DNA of 51,378 nucleotides from Gracilariopsis chorda. Taxonomy: Eukaryota; Rhodophyta; Florideophyceae; Gracilariales; Gracilariaceae. The notes below the pieces were generated by a model, which had not been told where the DNA came from, did no database searches, and worked only from the letters and a program-made list of their open reading frames with translations. This document shows, piece after piece, positions 41,930 through 51,378 of this stretch (position 1 is the stretch's first letter; each line of letters opens with the position of its first letter). Both the position numbers and the translations under genes were made by a program. The stretch covers positions 1 through 51,378 of the forward strand of contig NBIV01000365.1 in NCBI GenBank assembly GCA_003194525.1, in the 5' to 3' direction.

Positions 41930-43690
41930 AGCGAACAATGGCAGTCACTAGACGCATTTTGCAGGCGCAAATGGGTGCCTGCTTACAGCTGCTGTGCGTC
42001 AAATCGCTTCGTGTGAAACTCTTCCGGAGCTGTCCATGTAGCACAGCGATATACCATACCTTTTCAGCCGCCCGTCATGCTGCAAAAGCCAATCCAATGA
42101 GCCTCCCTCTCTTTTACTAAGAAAGAAACCATCCTCTCTAATGCCGACGCGGATCTTTGTTACATATTGAACGAGTTTGAGGACGTCTTTAAACAGGAGC
42201 TGCCCGCACGGCTGCCGCCAGAGCGCAACGTTGAGCATAGCATTGACATTCTCTTGTGGTCAAAACCGCTGTAGCATACGCTTTACCAGCTGTCGCCAGC
42301 AGAGTTGGTTGCAACTCAACACTACGTCGAGCAACTTCTCAAGTCGGGTAAGATTGGCCCTAGCCAATTACCTTATGGTACCCCTTCGTTTTATGGAAAA
42401 ATGGTGGTGGGCTTGGCGGCATAGTACACTAAAGCGCTCTGAACCGTATCAAAAAGCGTAACAGGGCTCTGATTCCTTGCTGTGACGAAATATTTTCGAT
42501 AGATTGGGCCAGGGCTCGACCTTTTCCAAGCTGAATCTGAAGAACGGCTTCCATCAGATACGCCTTCGTCCTAGGGATATTGAAAAGACGGCATTGGGCA
42601 CTAAGTACGGTCAGTTCGAATATTTAGTGATTGCTATTGGTCTTTGCACCTCTCCACAACAACTTCCCAGGGACTTATGAGCGTTTTCCAAGACTACATC
42701 GATCGCTTTCTGGTGGTGCACATCGACAATATACTCATCTACAGTCATACATGCGAGGAGCATCTCGAGCATGTCCGTTCGGTTCTACAGCTGCTTCGAG
42801 AACATAAACTCTATGCGTCTCCACAGAAGTGGGACTTCCGGAAGTCCGAAACAGAGTTTCTTGGCATGATTTTCAGTCGCGCTGGATTCGAGTTCATCCT
42901 GAACAAACGAAGGTTATCTCCAACTGGCCTAACCCTCGGACGATAACGGAGCTACACACTTTTGTTGGTATTGTACAGCTTTTCCGCTGCCTTATCCCTT
43001 GCTTCTTGGAACTTGCAGCCCCATTGACTCCTCTCGTGCAGAAAAGTTCTGGCATTGGGGCCTGGGATGACGCCGCATCTGCTGCCTTTTGTGATTTAAA
43101 GTCCGCGCAGTTCGTGCCCCCTGGGCGTATGCCTCCGGACTGAGAAAGGCCGTCTCGTGTTCACATCCATGCATCGCAAACTGGGGTGGGCGCCACCCTC
43201 ACCTAACTTGATGATTCTGAAGGTGACAGGGCTATCGCGTACACGTCGCGCACGTTAACTGTGACCGAACAGAATTCTAAAGCCAACGAACGCAAACTTC
43301 TTGGCCTCCTCTTTGCTTTCATGGGAGTTCGCTGTTATCCTGAGGCTTCCACCTTCGAATCGAGTTACCGACAATCAAGTTGCTCAGCATTTCTTGCCCA
43401 AAAAGACCCTCAACACTCGGGAGGCCTGTTGGTTGGACACGCTCACCTCTTTAATATATGTGAATTGAATCTTCAGAGGGGGTGGATACACCTCCTTGGC
43501 GACGTCTTGTCTCGTATCCCGCCCAGTGTTGAGTTAAAGAACTTAATTTCTAGCGCAAAACCGTTCTCTGTTCAACGCAGGAAGCAGAAAAAGTCTTTGA
43601 AAGAGGTTTTGAAGTTGGCAACAGTCTTGGAAAGGAACCACCACAGTATCACAAGATCAGCCAAAGCTTAGCAAAAGAAATTCACTCGTA
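41930..43690 (+). pseudogene. Element F Pol remnant (RT and RNase H)
   Basis: EFEDVFKQELPARLPPERN near 42170 marks the RT N-terminus. 42644-42946 carries HIDNILIYSH, where the catalytic box should read YxDD, so the active site is lost. Then come LEHVRSVLQLLREHKLY, TELHTFVGIVQLFRCLIP (42829-43143) and RNase H traces to about 43520. The element is unlike A-D in sequence and has no recognisable chromodomain. Confidence 0.75.
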
Positions 43691-43969
43691 TCAAGTAGGA
43701 TTACTTTGTTTATATAAAAAAGGTAAGTGAATCTGGAAGAGATGGAGATGACCCAGATATTTTCGACAATCCCGAATTCTTTGAAGAAGTTCGTGAACTT
43801 GAGGGTAGAAAATCCCGCCACAATCCACCGGCCGTATTTGACAGCGAATTGGGAAGCAGCAAAGTAGATTCGACTCTAACCAGTTCGCGGAAGTGCAAGA
43901 GACAGATTCATACTTCGTGTGATGCAATACTCTGAAAAGGGGAGCGACACACGAGGGTATTTGAGATTC
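43691..43969 (+). other. Unassigned, possible tail of element F
   Basis: A short acidic frame (GDDPDIFDNPEFFEEVRELE) is open here, but I cannot place it in a family. Confidence 0.3.
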
Positions 43970-44520
43970 TCCTATGTACCATAGCAACAGTAAACAGAGC
44001 CAACTCAGTTGGGCGCGCTATTCGGGCGGAACTCCTAGGCTCACCGTCCCGACGGGCGTTCAGGTGTACGGTATATACCGGAAAAAGGTTGCAAGAAAGC
44101 GCAAGACACCAAAAACGAACACCGGTAAACACAGGAGTGTTACCTGTATGAGGGGAAAGTAGGTAAGGGTTAAGAATAGGCAATGCGGGTGGAGATGACG
44201 TTGGGTGTGCGCTTCGAGATGCCACGAGGTGAAATAACTAGTCCCGCACCAGAAGCTGGCCCTCCAAAGAATTTTGCCAAGTACCAGGGGTTCCTGAGTC
44301 AGAGCCAAACACTCAGTTGTTTTGTTTACCTTCCCGTGACATGGCGCGGCTGCAAATCTAAGTATTGGTGGTGTAGGTCCGCTGTCAAGCGGTCATAATT
44401 AGAATAGCTAGTCAAAAATAGACTTATCCCAAAATATTACGTGCAAACACCAATACACGTGTGTTTAGATTGACAAAGTTGCAAGTGAAATAATAAATAT
44501 TGAAACATATGCAATTAGCC
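43970..44520 (-). repeat. Possible LTR remnant, minus orientation
   Basis: It shares with A's LTR a CTCAGTTGGGCG-like box followed by G/C-rich inverted repeats, and has a CACGTG box (44456-44461) near AT-rich sequence. Both ends are vague. Confidence 0.35.
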
Positions 44521-44588
44521 TCGAAAGCCAGTAATTAACCTCATATTCATATATCGAGCTAATACGCCACGGTGAAGAACTCATTTAT

Positions 44589-44762
44589 ATGAGTTGCATC
44601 ATGCGAGAGCCTCCCGCAAACTCGTTGCACTACAATTGGGTTGTTGAGTCAGTTTTGGAGGACGCCAAACAATGTCAACGTTTATTGGAAGGGATGAAGA
44701 AAAGCAATGAAGAAAAAGCGAAGATAGGAGCTATCATGGAACGTCTTGTAGATAACATTTGA
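44589..44762 (+). CDS. Small ORF, 57 aa, hypothetical
   Basis: ATG 44589 to TGA 44760-44762. The protein is mostly charged and helical (NWVVESVLEDAKQCQRLLE, then KKSNEEKAKIGAIMERLVD), suggesting a short coiled coil. It lies in AT-rich sequence between transposon remnants. It could be a host microprotein, one exon of a larger gene, or chance. Confidence 0.3.
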   Translation: MSCIMREPPANSLHYNWVVESVLEDAKQCQRLLEGMKKSNEEKAKIGAIMERLVDNI

Positions 44763-45149
44763 AGTAAATCTGCCAATTTTTGGATTACATAATAAAGGAG
44801 TGCATTGCGCTGTCTTTTCCGTCTACTTTTTTCACTTTTCACTTCATTTGAATCAATGCACTAGTCTTGAGAAAGATATACATCGTCACCGTCTCTATAA
44901 TCAATTCAAAAATTTTGCAGAATAACGCAAGCAGTTGGAACGGATAATTCATTGTCGTCTTCATGATGAATACGAAACACTGTCCTCAAGATAGGAAAAA
45001 TGCACTTGAGCATAGCAGATGTATACCGCACTGGTTTTCTTGTTTGCAAAAACAATTGAATTCCATGTTTTAAGAACAGGAGTACGTGCCATTCCTGATT
45101 TGCACGAGCTTTTCATCATGTTGATATCAAGACGAAACGCGCAATTTCC

Positions 45150-45560
45150 CACAAGATATGTTCATATGCTTACCCCTGCAATATCTAGATCCGGAATTTC
45201 TCCAACCAGCCTTGTACCGTCATCGATGTTCTTCTTCAGAGTGTAGTTCTGAAAGATAGAAGAATCACCATAAACCCCCAGGCGGCCAATGTATGTGTAG
45301 AGAAAATATCTATTAGCACTGAAGACCGCGAACAGGACAATGCTCAGGAACCATTTGTTGTTACGGTACTAGTAGTAATGGTCCCCAGGACACATTAACC
45401 ATAAAATATGTGTACTATCAGCAGCTCTACACCAATACGGTAATCTTCTGATCTCTTGGAAACCATTTATCACGTTCGCGACTTCTGATTCCGTACGGGG
45501 TAGACACAAGTTCTTTCCCATATGATTAGCAATAGCACAGCTAACAATTTTCACGTCTAT
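45150..45560 (-). pseudogene. PIF/Harbinger transposase fragment (DDE nuclease part)
   Basis: The minus strand reads NGFQEIRRLPYWCRAADSTH, where GAIDGTHI is usual. It continues through CPGDHYY, stop, YRNNKWFLSIVL and GRLGVYGDSSIFQNYTL to DDGTRLVGEIPDLD. This is the spacing of the Harbinger nuclease, including the D-S-x-x-F block. The catalytic Asp position is altered and a stop interrupts it. No terminal repeats were identified. Confidence 0.6.
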
Positions 45561-46449
45561 GTTTATGCAGCTTCACCCTATCTCCAGTTGAGGTGTCACG
45601 GCGTCACATGTTGCACCGCCAACATATATAAAAAATGATGCAACTTCAATGTTATTTGGAATAGGTTTGCGGTAGTTAGTGACATTTTTGACTGAATTAA
45701 GAAAAAACACCAAAAAAGCTGCCCCAATAGAGTTAGAGCAACGTTAAACAATGCTTTCGATGCCCCACTATCCATGAAACTAGGCTGCAGTACATATGTC
45801 TCAAACCAAAGTTCACCATTGCGGCTATGCATCCACTGTCAGTGCAGCACCGATTCTCTTTTCTTAGTTTCGGTATCGGTCAGGATCAATTCACTATTTT
45901 GTACACCATTAAATGCTGCGGTATATTGAAAATCATCTTCGAGAATGTGGAGGACATAAAACGTACAGCCACCAACGTCTTGACAAAGAAAGAATGACGT
46001 AAAACATATAACTCACACGTCCGCTGCTAGCAGACTTTAGTATCCCAAGATTCGCGTATTATTTCCATATAAGTAAATCCTAATCTTTCAGGTGGCCAAG
46101 AAGGACTCCCGGCAGATTCGTATGCCAAATACTTTTCCTTTAAGAAAGGTTCCACCGCGCAAACATGGGCTTCTCACATATTTCAGAAGCCCATGTGATA
46201 ACAGTACATACAGTGCGCGCAATTCCCTTAAACACACGCACCAAACTGCCCATGGAAGGGTTTCAAGTGTGCCAGTATGACACTAATCACAATTGAATAA
46301 GAGAAAAAGGGTGCCAAAACTGATTGCTGTAGGCATTCATACCAGTTCCCGTTTCATACGGACTACATGTATTAATCTTAAAGCGAAACAGTTTTAAGCA
46401 CGCCAAATACGTAGTGACACATACTGTAAAAGTGTACATCTTTATTGTT
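45561..46449. other. Unassigned AT-rich sequence
   Basis: No recognisable gene. It contains a perfect 12-bp inverted repeat with a 10-nt loop at 46163-46196. Confidence 0.4.
46163..46196. repeat. Perfect 12-bp hairpin
   Basis: ACATGGGCTTCT, ten bases, then AGAAGCCCATGT. Confidence 0.8.
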
Positions 46450-47019
46450 TTAGTACTTTATACCACCACCACGCTTGTTCATCACAGCCAACAAACGTCT
46501 AAGAATGGATCGATACAGTTTTTACATGTAGTCTGCAGAAAAACTGCGCCATACAATTAGAATAGAGTCCTTGAGCACTCCGACACTCTCAAACTGCTTT
46601 CCATTGGCATAGGCCTTCCTATCCATTGGTCCCCAGACATTTTAAATTATGTTTAGATCTGTAGACTTAGCAGGCCAAGACAAAAGGCGAGCCTGATGTC
46701 CGAGTACCCAATTTCTAATATAGTTCGAGCGATGAATTGACCCACCGCCCTGTTTAAAATTTAGGTTGACATAGGTCCAAAGATTTCTACAGTCCAAGGC
46801 AGTAAACCCACCTCTAATGTATCACATTACTTCTTAGAATCCTGAATGACGGTCAAAAACATCAAATCACTGACACCATAAAATGAAAAAGCACCCCATA
46901 CTATGACTGAATTACCTCCTCCAAGACTGGATGACAAGTGCCAGGGCTCCGTTCCCAAACCATGCCAATATTACCACAGACCATCTGGACCATCAGAGTT
47001 GACCTTCTTTTCATCCGAG
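46450..47019 (-). pseudogene. Tc1/mariner transposase, C-terminal half, cut by element C
   Basis: The minus strand starts at the LTR edge with SDEKKVNSDGPDG, then YWHGLG, GGGNSVIVWGAFS, SIHRSNYIRNW, HQARLLSWPAKSTDLNI and NVWGPMDRK, ending NKRGGGIKY. These are the consecutive blocks of a Tc1/mariner DDE transposase; the final PxxSPDLNPIE-like block is PAKSTDLNII. Several stops and shifts show it is dead. The N-terminal half should lie on the far side of element C. Confidence 0.82.
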
Positions 47020-47935
47020 TGTGGTGCAATCCCGGTGTGGGAAAGGCACCCAAGGCAGCTCGAAGCCTTGCTCTCTTGGAGAGGTAGGCCCAGCTGGGTA
47101 GAGCCCTCCGTGTCCCGTATGACGGGTGTAACTCCGTCGGGAGCCTGGATGTACCTCGGAGGTTTAGGGGTTAGAACGGGTCGGAACCACGGCTGGTCCG
47201 GAAGTAGCCTGCGAACAGTGGAACAAAAGAGGGAAAGGGACCACCCGAAGGGGGCGTGCGGAAAGCGGGAACAGACCCCGGAGGGGGGGTGCCGATACAC
47301 ACACACGAACACGCACCGCGCGGCGGTTAGGGGATATGAGGGGAAGGGATGGTCTCACGGTCTCACGACACACGTCGGTAATATCAATACCCAAAAATGG
47401 GGCGGAGATAGGGCCTGTACGGGCGGTCACACGACAACAACGAATACCACGAGTGGTCACAACCCACTGGGTACGACGAGCACGGTCTCCTCGGTGGTGC
47501 GAGTCGGGTGAAACTATCGGGCAAGCGGTGTACCTCCGCGAGGAGTTAGACACTTCGCATGGCGAATAGAGTCAGAGCCGAACTCTTGTTACTTTTCTTG
47601 GTGAGCTCGCCGCCGTGCGGCCGACGCTCAAGTACTAGCTCAGTGCAGTACAGTAGGTAGTGCACTAGCCTAAGTAAAATTAACCCCTAAACTATACTAA
47701 AATAAGTAGCCGTTTTGGGCCTCCTGGTCGGGGCTGTAGCCACGTGTCCACCACCCTTGCCAGGCAAGTACCACAAAATATGAATGTTCCCATAACCACC
47801 CTGGGTAACCCGACCGCTAATTAGCCCGGTAAACGGGGGCTAAAATTCATGCATCCCGCTTCATCGCTCGCACCGAGTACACCTCAGATATGAGTTTCAC
47901 CATCGCCCGTACGCGGGAATGTATTGCACTACACA
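47020..47935 (-). repeat. Element C 3' LTR (916 bp)
   Basis: The outer edge is fixed by the resumption of the mariner frame at 47019, the inner edge by the polypurine tract. On the plus strand it reads TGTGGTGCAAT to ATTGCACTACACA, giving near-perfect inverted termini. CACGTG is at 47741-47746, AT-rich core promoter sequence at 47675-47705. Confidence 0.85.
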
Positions 47936-47948
47936 TCCCCCTCCTTAA
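47936..47948 (-). other. Element C polypurine tract
   Basis: The minus strand reads TTAAGGAGGGGGA directly before the 3' LTR. Confidence 0.75.
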
Positions 47949-47983
47949 GGGCCGAAAAAGAACGTGAGTATAGGCGTGAGGAG

Positions 47984-49824
47984 ATGAGGCGCGAGGGTAT
48001 AAATAGTCCCGACAAGGGAATCGACGAGATACCGGTCCCCCGTACCAACACGGTTACAACTGATCAACCCTCAGTACCTTCTTCAACAGACTCTGCGCCC
48101 CTCTCTACTATGACCAACACTCCGTTTTCGAACAACCCGCCTGCGGGCGCCCCGCAGGGGACTTCCGCGAGCGGACAACCTTCCTTCGCGACGCCGGGGT
48201 CGTGGGTTCGTCACCCAACCTCTGGGTTCCTCTCCTTGCCTCTGCCTGGAGGATCGTCTCATGTTCCAACCTTGGATGCCTCGGATGCCGCGAGTATCGC
48301 CGCCTGGAATTCCGCTCAAGCGATACCGATCACTGCGACCGCCGCCGGCTGGGTGTCACCATCGACAATTTGGGCCCGCAATCCCCGGGAAGACGCTCTC
48401 CTCTTTTCGCGTGCGCCCTGGTTCCACCCACATGGGTTTCCGACTCGGACCTCATCGACTCCTATGTGGAGGAGGGCGAGCTCCCAGGGGGACTAGGCCG
48501 GGATATGGTCGACTCCTTCGACTGGAGGACGCGTATCGCGGTAGAGCCACAGTTCCTCGCACGGAAGCGCACCAGATATGGTTTCGAGACGCTGAATGAA
48601 GCCCGTGCCGGGATGGCCAAGGTCGCCTACGACCGTCTCGCCCGCGCGAGTTATCCGGATGAGCTGATACCAACGGAATACAGCTTTGACCTCTCGCGGT
48701 ACCGTACCTACGGTGAAGTCTCATACTGCGAGAACCTTGCTGCCTACCAGCCATCTACACCGTTCCGGTCCACTCCAATAGAAGCCGGGATGCTCCTCTG
48801 GAGGCGCCCAATTCTGCGTGCAGAGTTCCGATATCTTCGTCGTCCGAATCATCGCGGATCCTTCTTCGACCGACTCCGGTTTGAGCGAAAGGCGCGCTCC
48901 CGCTTCGGGTTCCTGGTACCATACCAAAATCTCGAGGTCGAGAGGCTCCGTCCATCCGCGATGCGCGGCCGGTATGCACCTCTTCCCCATTGGTGGAGCA
49001 GGTTCGAAGTCCCGAGGGGATGCTTTGCGGAGATGCCTCCGTGCCTCAGCTACATCGGTTCACGATTAATCAACAATCCGGATTCCGGTTACTGGACTCT
49101 CTTCCTCGCCGAGTGGGCTGCTCGCGTTGCCGCATTTCTCCTCTGGGAGGTGTACGACAAGAACCGTCTGTGGTACATTCCTCCTCACTTACGCCAGGTT
49201 ATCCGCCGATTGGATCTCTATATCCCTCTGGGATCCGAAGCCAATGTGGATGAGCTTCAGTGCCTTCTGAACACCATCAATATGGTTAACTGGGATACAG
49301 TCCCAGTCTCCAACGTCCCTGACGATGAGCCTTCCAGGCATGATCGCTCTCCAGGCCGGAGAAATCCAAACGCTGGCAACTTCGTCTTCTATGACCCTTG
49401 GGAGGTATCCGTGACTTCACGGGCTCACGCGCTAGCGTTACGCGATGTACCACGCTCCGTTCCGCGAGGCCACCCGGTTGGGTTCATGTTTTCCGATGAC
49501 TGGCACGGTTCCTACGAGGATGATCCAATGGTGGATGACGACCCCGATGAGGTGGAGGAGGCCGTAGCCCCGGTAACGGCGATGGTCGACGATCTCGACG
49601 GATCCGGCCAGCATGTGGCTGCTCCAGATGGCTGGAATATGGCCGCCAGTGCGGCTGCTTCTCCGTCTACCGCATCTCCGGTCCCCGTGGACCCTCAGGC
49701 CGTTGCCCTCAGGGCTCACCTCCAGTCCATTGGAGTGGTTGCGCCTTCCAACCTCACCAGCGTGAGCGAGTTATTGGCTTTCGCGTCTGCGAACTACCAA
49801 CCGCCAACGAGCGGCTCATCCTAA
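47984..49824 (+). pseudogene. Antisense ORF of element C, homologous to that of B, one frameshift
   Basis: The first ATG is at 47984, 49 nt from the LTR. The first frame runs to 48496 with a Pro/Ser/Thr-rich N-terminus and the block APWFHPHGF. The second frame (within 48202-49824) takes over near 48430 and continues to TAA. It contains FDLSRYRTYGEVSYCENL, RAEFRYLRR, RSRFGFLVPYQNLEVER, EWAARVAAFLLWEVYD, IRRLDLYIPLG and DDPMVDDDPDE. Apart from the single shift the second frame is open for over 450 codons. Total about 610 residues. Family not recognised; the role within the retrotransposon is unknown. Confidence 0.78.
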
Positions 49825-50160
49825 GTCAGGATCCTGGACCGTGGCACGCACACCTTATATAGGTTAGCGCTTAACGCTCCATATCTTGTGGTAAACGACT
49901 TCCTTCTTCTATATCCGTATGTCCGGACTCTTCTTTTTCTTCTTCATAGCATCTTCATGCTGGACCGCTAGGCGGTATTCTTCATTAAACCGTTACTTCG
50001 GTCGGACCGCTAGGCGGTGTGACGTCCAATGACCATTGGTTTCCCTATCCAGTCCATTACTTCGTGTAACCTTCTGTAGCCAGATCTCTTCTTGTGTCCT
50101 CTTCTCTTCGGAGACTTCTCTTCCGTCTTCGGAATCTTCTGCATAGTGCAGTGTATCGTC
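49825..50160. other. Spacer between convergent ORFs of element C, with a duplicated palindrome
   Basis: GGACCGCTAGGCGGT occurs at 49962-49976 and 50004-50018. Each has a 5-bp inverted repeat (ACCGC TAG GCGGT). It lies where transcripts of pol and of the antisense ORF should both end. Confidence 0.6.
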
Positions 50161-50505
50161 CTACCCAACCTGGGCCATGCCCAAAGTGGATGGGAGTGGG
50201 AACCGCGTCCGGCGGTGGTAGGTTATCACCTTGGAACGAGGAAGGTGCTGAATGGGCTCCCATGTGTCCTCTTCCGGGGAGTATCCGTACCATCGGATTT
50301 GGTAAAACCACACTCCTTTGGAGTCAAGAACATGATCCACGATGTGGTCAACGACAAACTCCTGGTCGTACGTAGCCGGCTCCTGACCCGTCATGGCAGG
50401 GCTTAAGGGGAGAACCCTGTGAGGGGACTTGCCTGAAATTGGCGCGACCCTGCGGGCAAAGTCAGCTTTCCTCGACGCTGCGAGTGCTGGGACTTGATAC
50501 CGCAT
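50161..50505 (-). CDS. Element C chromodomain, C-terminus of Pol
   Basis: The 115-residue frame contains EFVVDHIVDHVLDSKG, IRWYGYSPEEDTWEPIQHLP and ends LGMAQVG. Aromatic-cage positions (Tyr/Trp) are present. It aligns with B's chromodomain, where the Trp is a stop. Confidence 0.78.
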   Translation of the reverse strand: MRYQVPALAASRKADFARRVAPISGKSPHRVLPLSPAMTGQEPATYDQEFVVDHIVDHVLDSKGVWFYQIRWYGYSPEEDTWEPIQHLPRSKVITYHRRTRFPLPSTLGMAQVG

Positions 50506-51378
50506 TGCAGTCTTTCCGCTTCCTAATCCTCTCCTTGTGAGGGGGGGGCCTTCCGTTCTAACCGGATTCCCCTATTGACTCGCAGCTCGCGAGCTCTTCT
50601 CCCACGCGACCCGTGCAACTCTGGTGAGTTTGACCGTTCACGGTGAGGGAGGCGGTTCACTACGGTTCCGACGCCAGGAGGCGGATTGCCATGCATCACA
50701 CACTGTGATTGGCTGGCCGCTGGCGGCAAGTGTCGCGCGCGGTCTTTCCACGACGCGGGTCTTGACTGTACTCCTGACGCCGGCCGGCGGTATGTACGTG
50801 TACACCTTTCCACGGTTTGGAACTTCGGGCTTCGTCCGCGTGACAGTGGCGTCACAGTGTCCATTTGTGGGGCTCTGCGGTAACGCACGCAGTGTCAACC
50901 ACACTCTCCGTGTCCGCGGTTGCTTTTCAGCTCACCACGAAACTGGTTATGACCGAGGTTGTATGTGCTCCGTGCTCGGAGATATCATTCGCCACATTAG
51001 TGACCACACCGAGTCCGGTTCACTACTTCCTCCTTCGCTACCCAGCGACTCGCTCGACAGGAGTGCATCCGGGTCCGCGGAGACGGCCTTCTCGCTTCGC
51101 GATGCGTTCAACTCCTCCCTGCTCCGGGGGTGCTCATCCGACAATGCCGTATGAAACGGGACACCGTCCGACGCCGGAGCTTCCTTCCGCGATGGCGCGA
51201 TCGATTCCCGTCCCTCCCCCTCCTTACGTGAGAGGGCGGTGGGTTCAGGCTGAAGGACCTCCGCGGGCGGAGTAACGGTTAGGCGTTTGGGGTCAAGCGT
51301 GCGTTTCACGATACGCGCGGCGCGCTCAACCGGTTGATCGGCAATCGGAAGATCCGAGAGTCCCCGTTCCGGGTGCGG
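50506..51378 (-). pseudogene. Element C Pol linker, broken
   Basis: Fragments 51309-50947 and 50888-50523 are Pro/Ser/Arg/Glu-rich and without a recognised domain, matching in position the long linker of A and B. The frame of 51309-50947 is the same as that of the chromodomain. Confidence 0.5.

Larger units (their letters stand above)
47020..51378 (-). mobile_element. Element C: Ty3/gypsy chromodomain retrotransposon, 3' part only
   Basis: On the minus strand the window shows the end of Pol (linker and chromodomain), then the convergent antisense ORF, the polypurine tract and the 3' LTR. Its LTR shares the terminal sequence ATTGCACCACA with A and B but differs through most of its length, so it is a related but separate family. 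It sits in a mariner transposase; the left flank is CCGAG (47015-47019). Confidence 0.88.

Noticed and set aside
45019..45246. Plus-strand frame in the Harbinger region
   Set aside because: The minus strand carries ordered transposase motifs; the plus frame is a shadow.
46903..47511. 202-aa plus frame across the left end of C's LTR
   Set aside because: It crosses the boundary between the mariner remnant and the LTR, so it cannot be an ancestral gene.
50624..51154. Plus-strand frame opposite element C's linker
   Set aside because: It lies antisense to the pol linker, upstream of the chromodomain, and has no counterpart in B's antisense ORF.
1..51378. CRISPR array, rRNA, tRNA or prokaryotic operons
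   Set aside because: No regularly spaced repeats with spacers, no rRNA, and no tRNA cloverleaf was recognised; gene content is eukaryotic.

Overview
The window is eukaryotic DNA made almost entirely of LTR retrotransposons of the Ty3/gypsy class, with two host genes in one small island (37998-40521). The host genes lack visible introns and converge with 4 bp between their stop codons. A compact, intron-poor genome with gypsy-rich blocks would fit a florideophyte red alga such as Chondrus, but nothing here proves the taxon.

Layout, left to right. Element A (1-8589, minus, cut by the window edge) is a chromodomain-type gypsy with a nearly intact gag and a pol carrying a few nonsense codons. 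Next come the pol half of an old gypsy (E, 8590-11920, plus), a solo LTR (H, 12006-12931), and an orphan LTR plus primer-binding site (G, 13240-13809). Element D (13811-21144, minus) is a decayed gypsy with a chromodomain. A Ty1/copia shard (21145-22120) and about 2.7 kb of unassigned sequence follow. Element B (24839-36210, plus) is a full-length sister of A with both LTRs. Then come the gag half of E (36211-37770, minus) and the host island: a USP14/Ubp6-type deubiquitinase and a rhodanese-like/methyltransferase gene. A further decayed gypsy (F, 40689-43690), an LTR remnant, a PIF/Harbinger shard and a Tc1/mariner shard lead to element C (47020-51378, minus, cut by the window edge), which sits inside the mariner transposase.

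Three observations stand out. (1) The 16.2-kb interval between A and B appears inverted by recombination between these two oppositely oriented elements. A's 5' LTR pairs with B's 3' LTR by target-site duplication (TCTAG) and by diagnostic sequence, and the split reading frame of E becomes continuous if the inversion is undone. (2) B and C each carry a long antisense open reading frame between the chromodomain end of pol and the 3' LTR. The two encode clearly homologous proteins of a type I do not recognise, starting about 50 nt from the LTR and converging on pol. (3) A and B are packed with short perfect inverted repeats (4-7 bp stems, 2-5 nt loops) every few tens of bases. At some sites the stem is conserved between A and B while the loop differs.

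None of the elements seen looks autonomous as it stands. A, B, D and G share the same primer-binding site, and most LTRs carry a CACGTG box upstream of an AT-rich core promoter.
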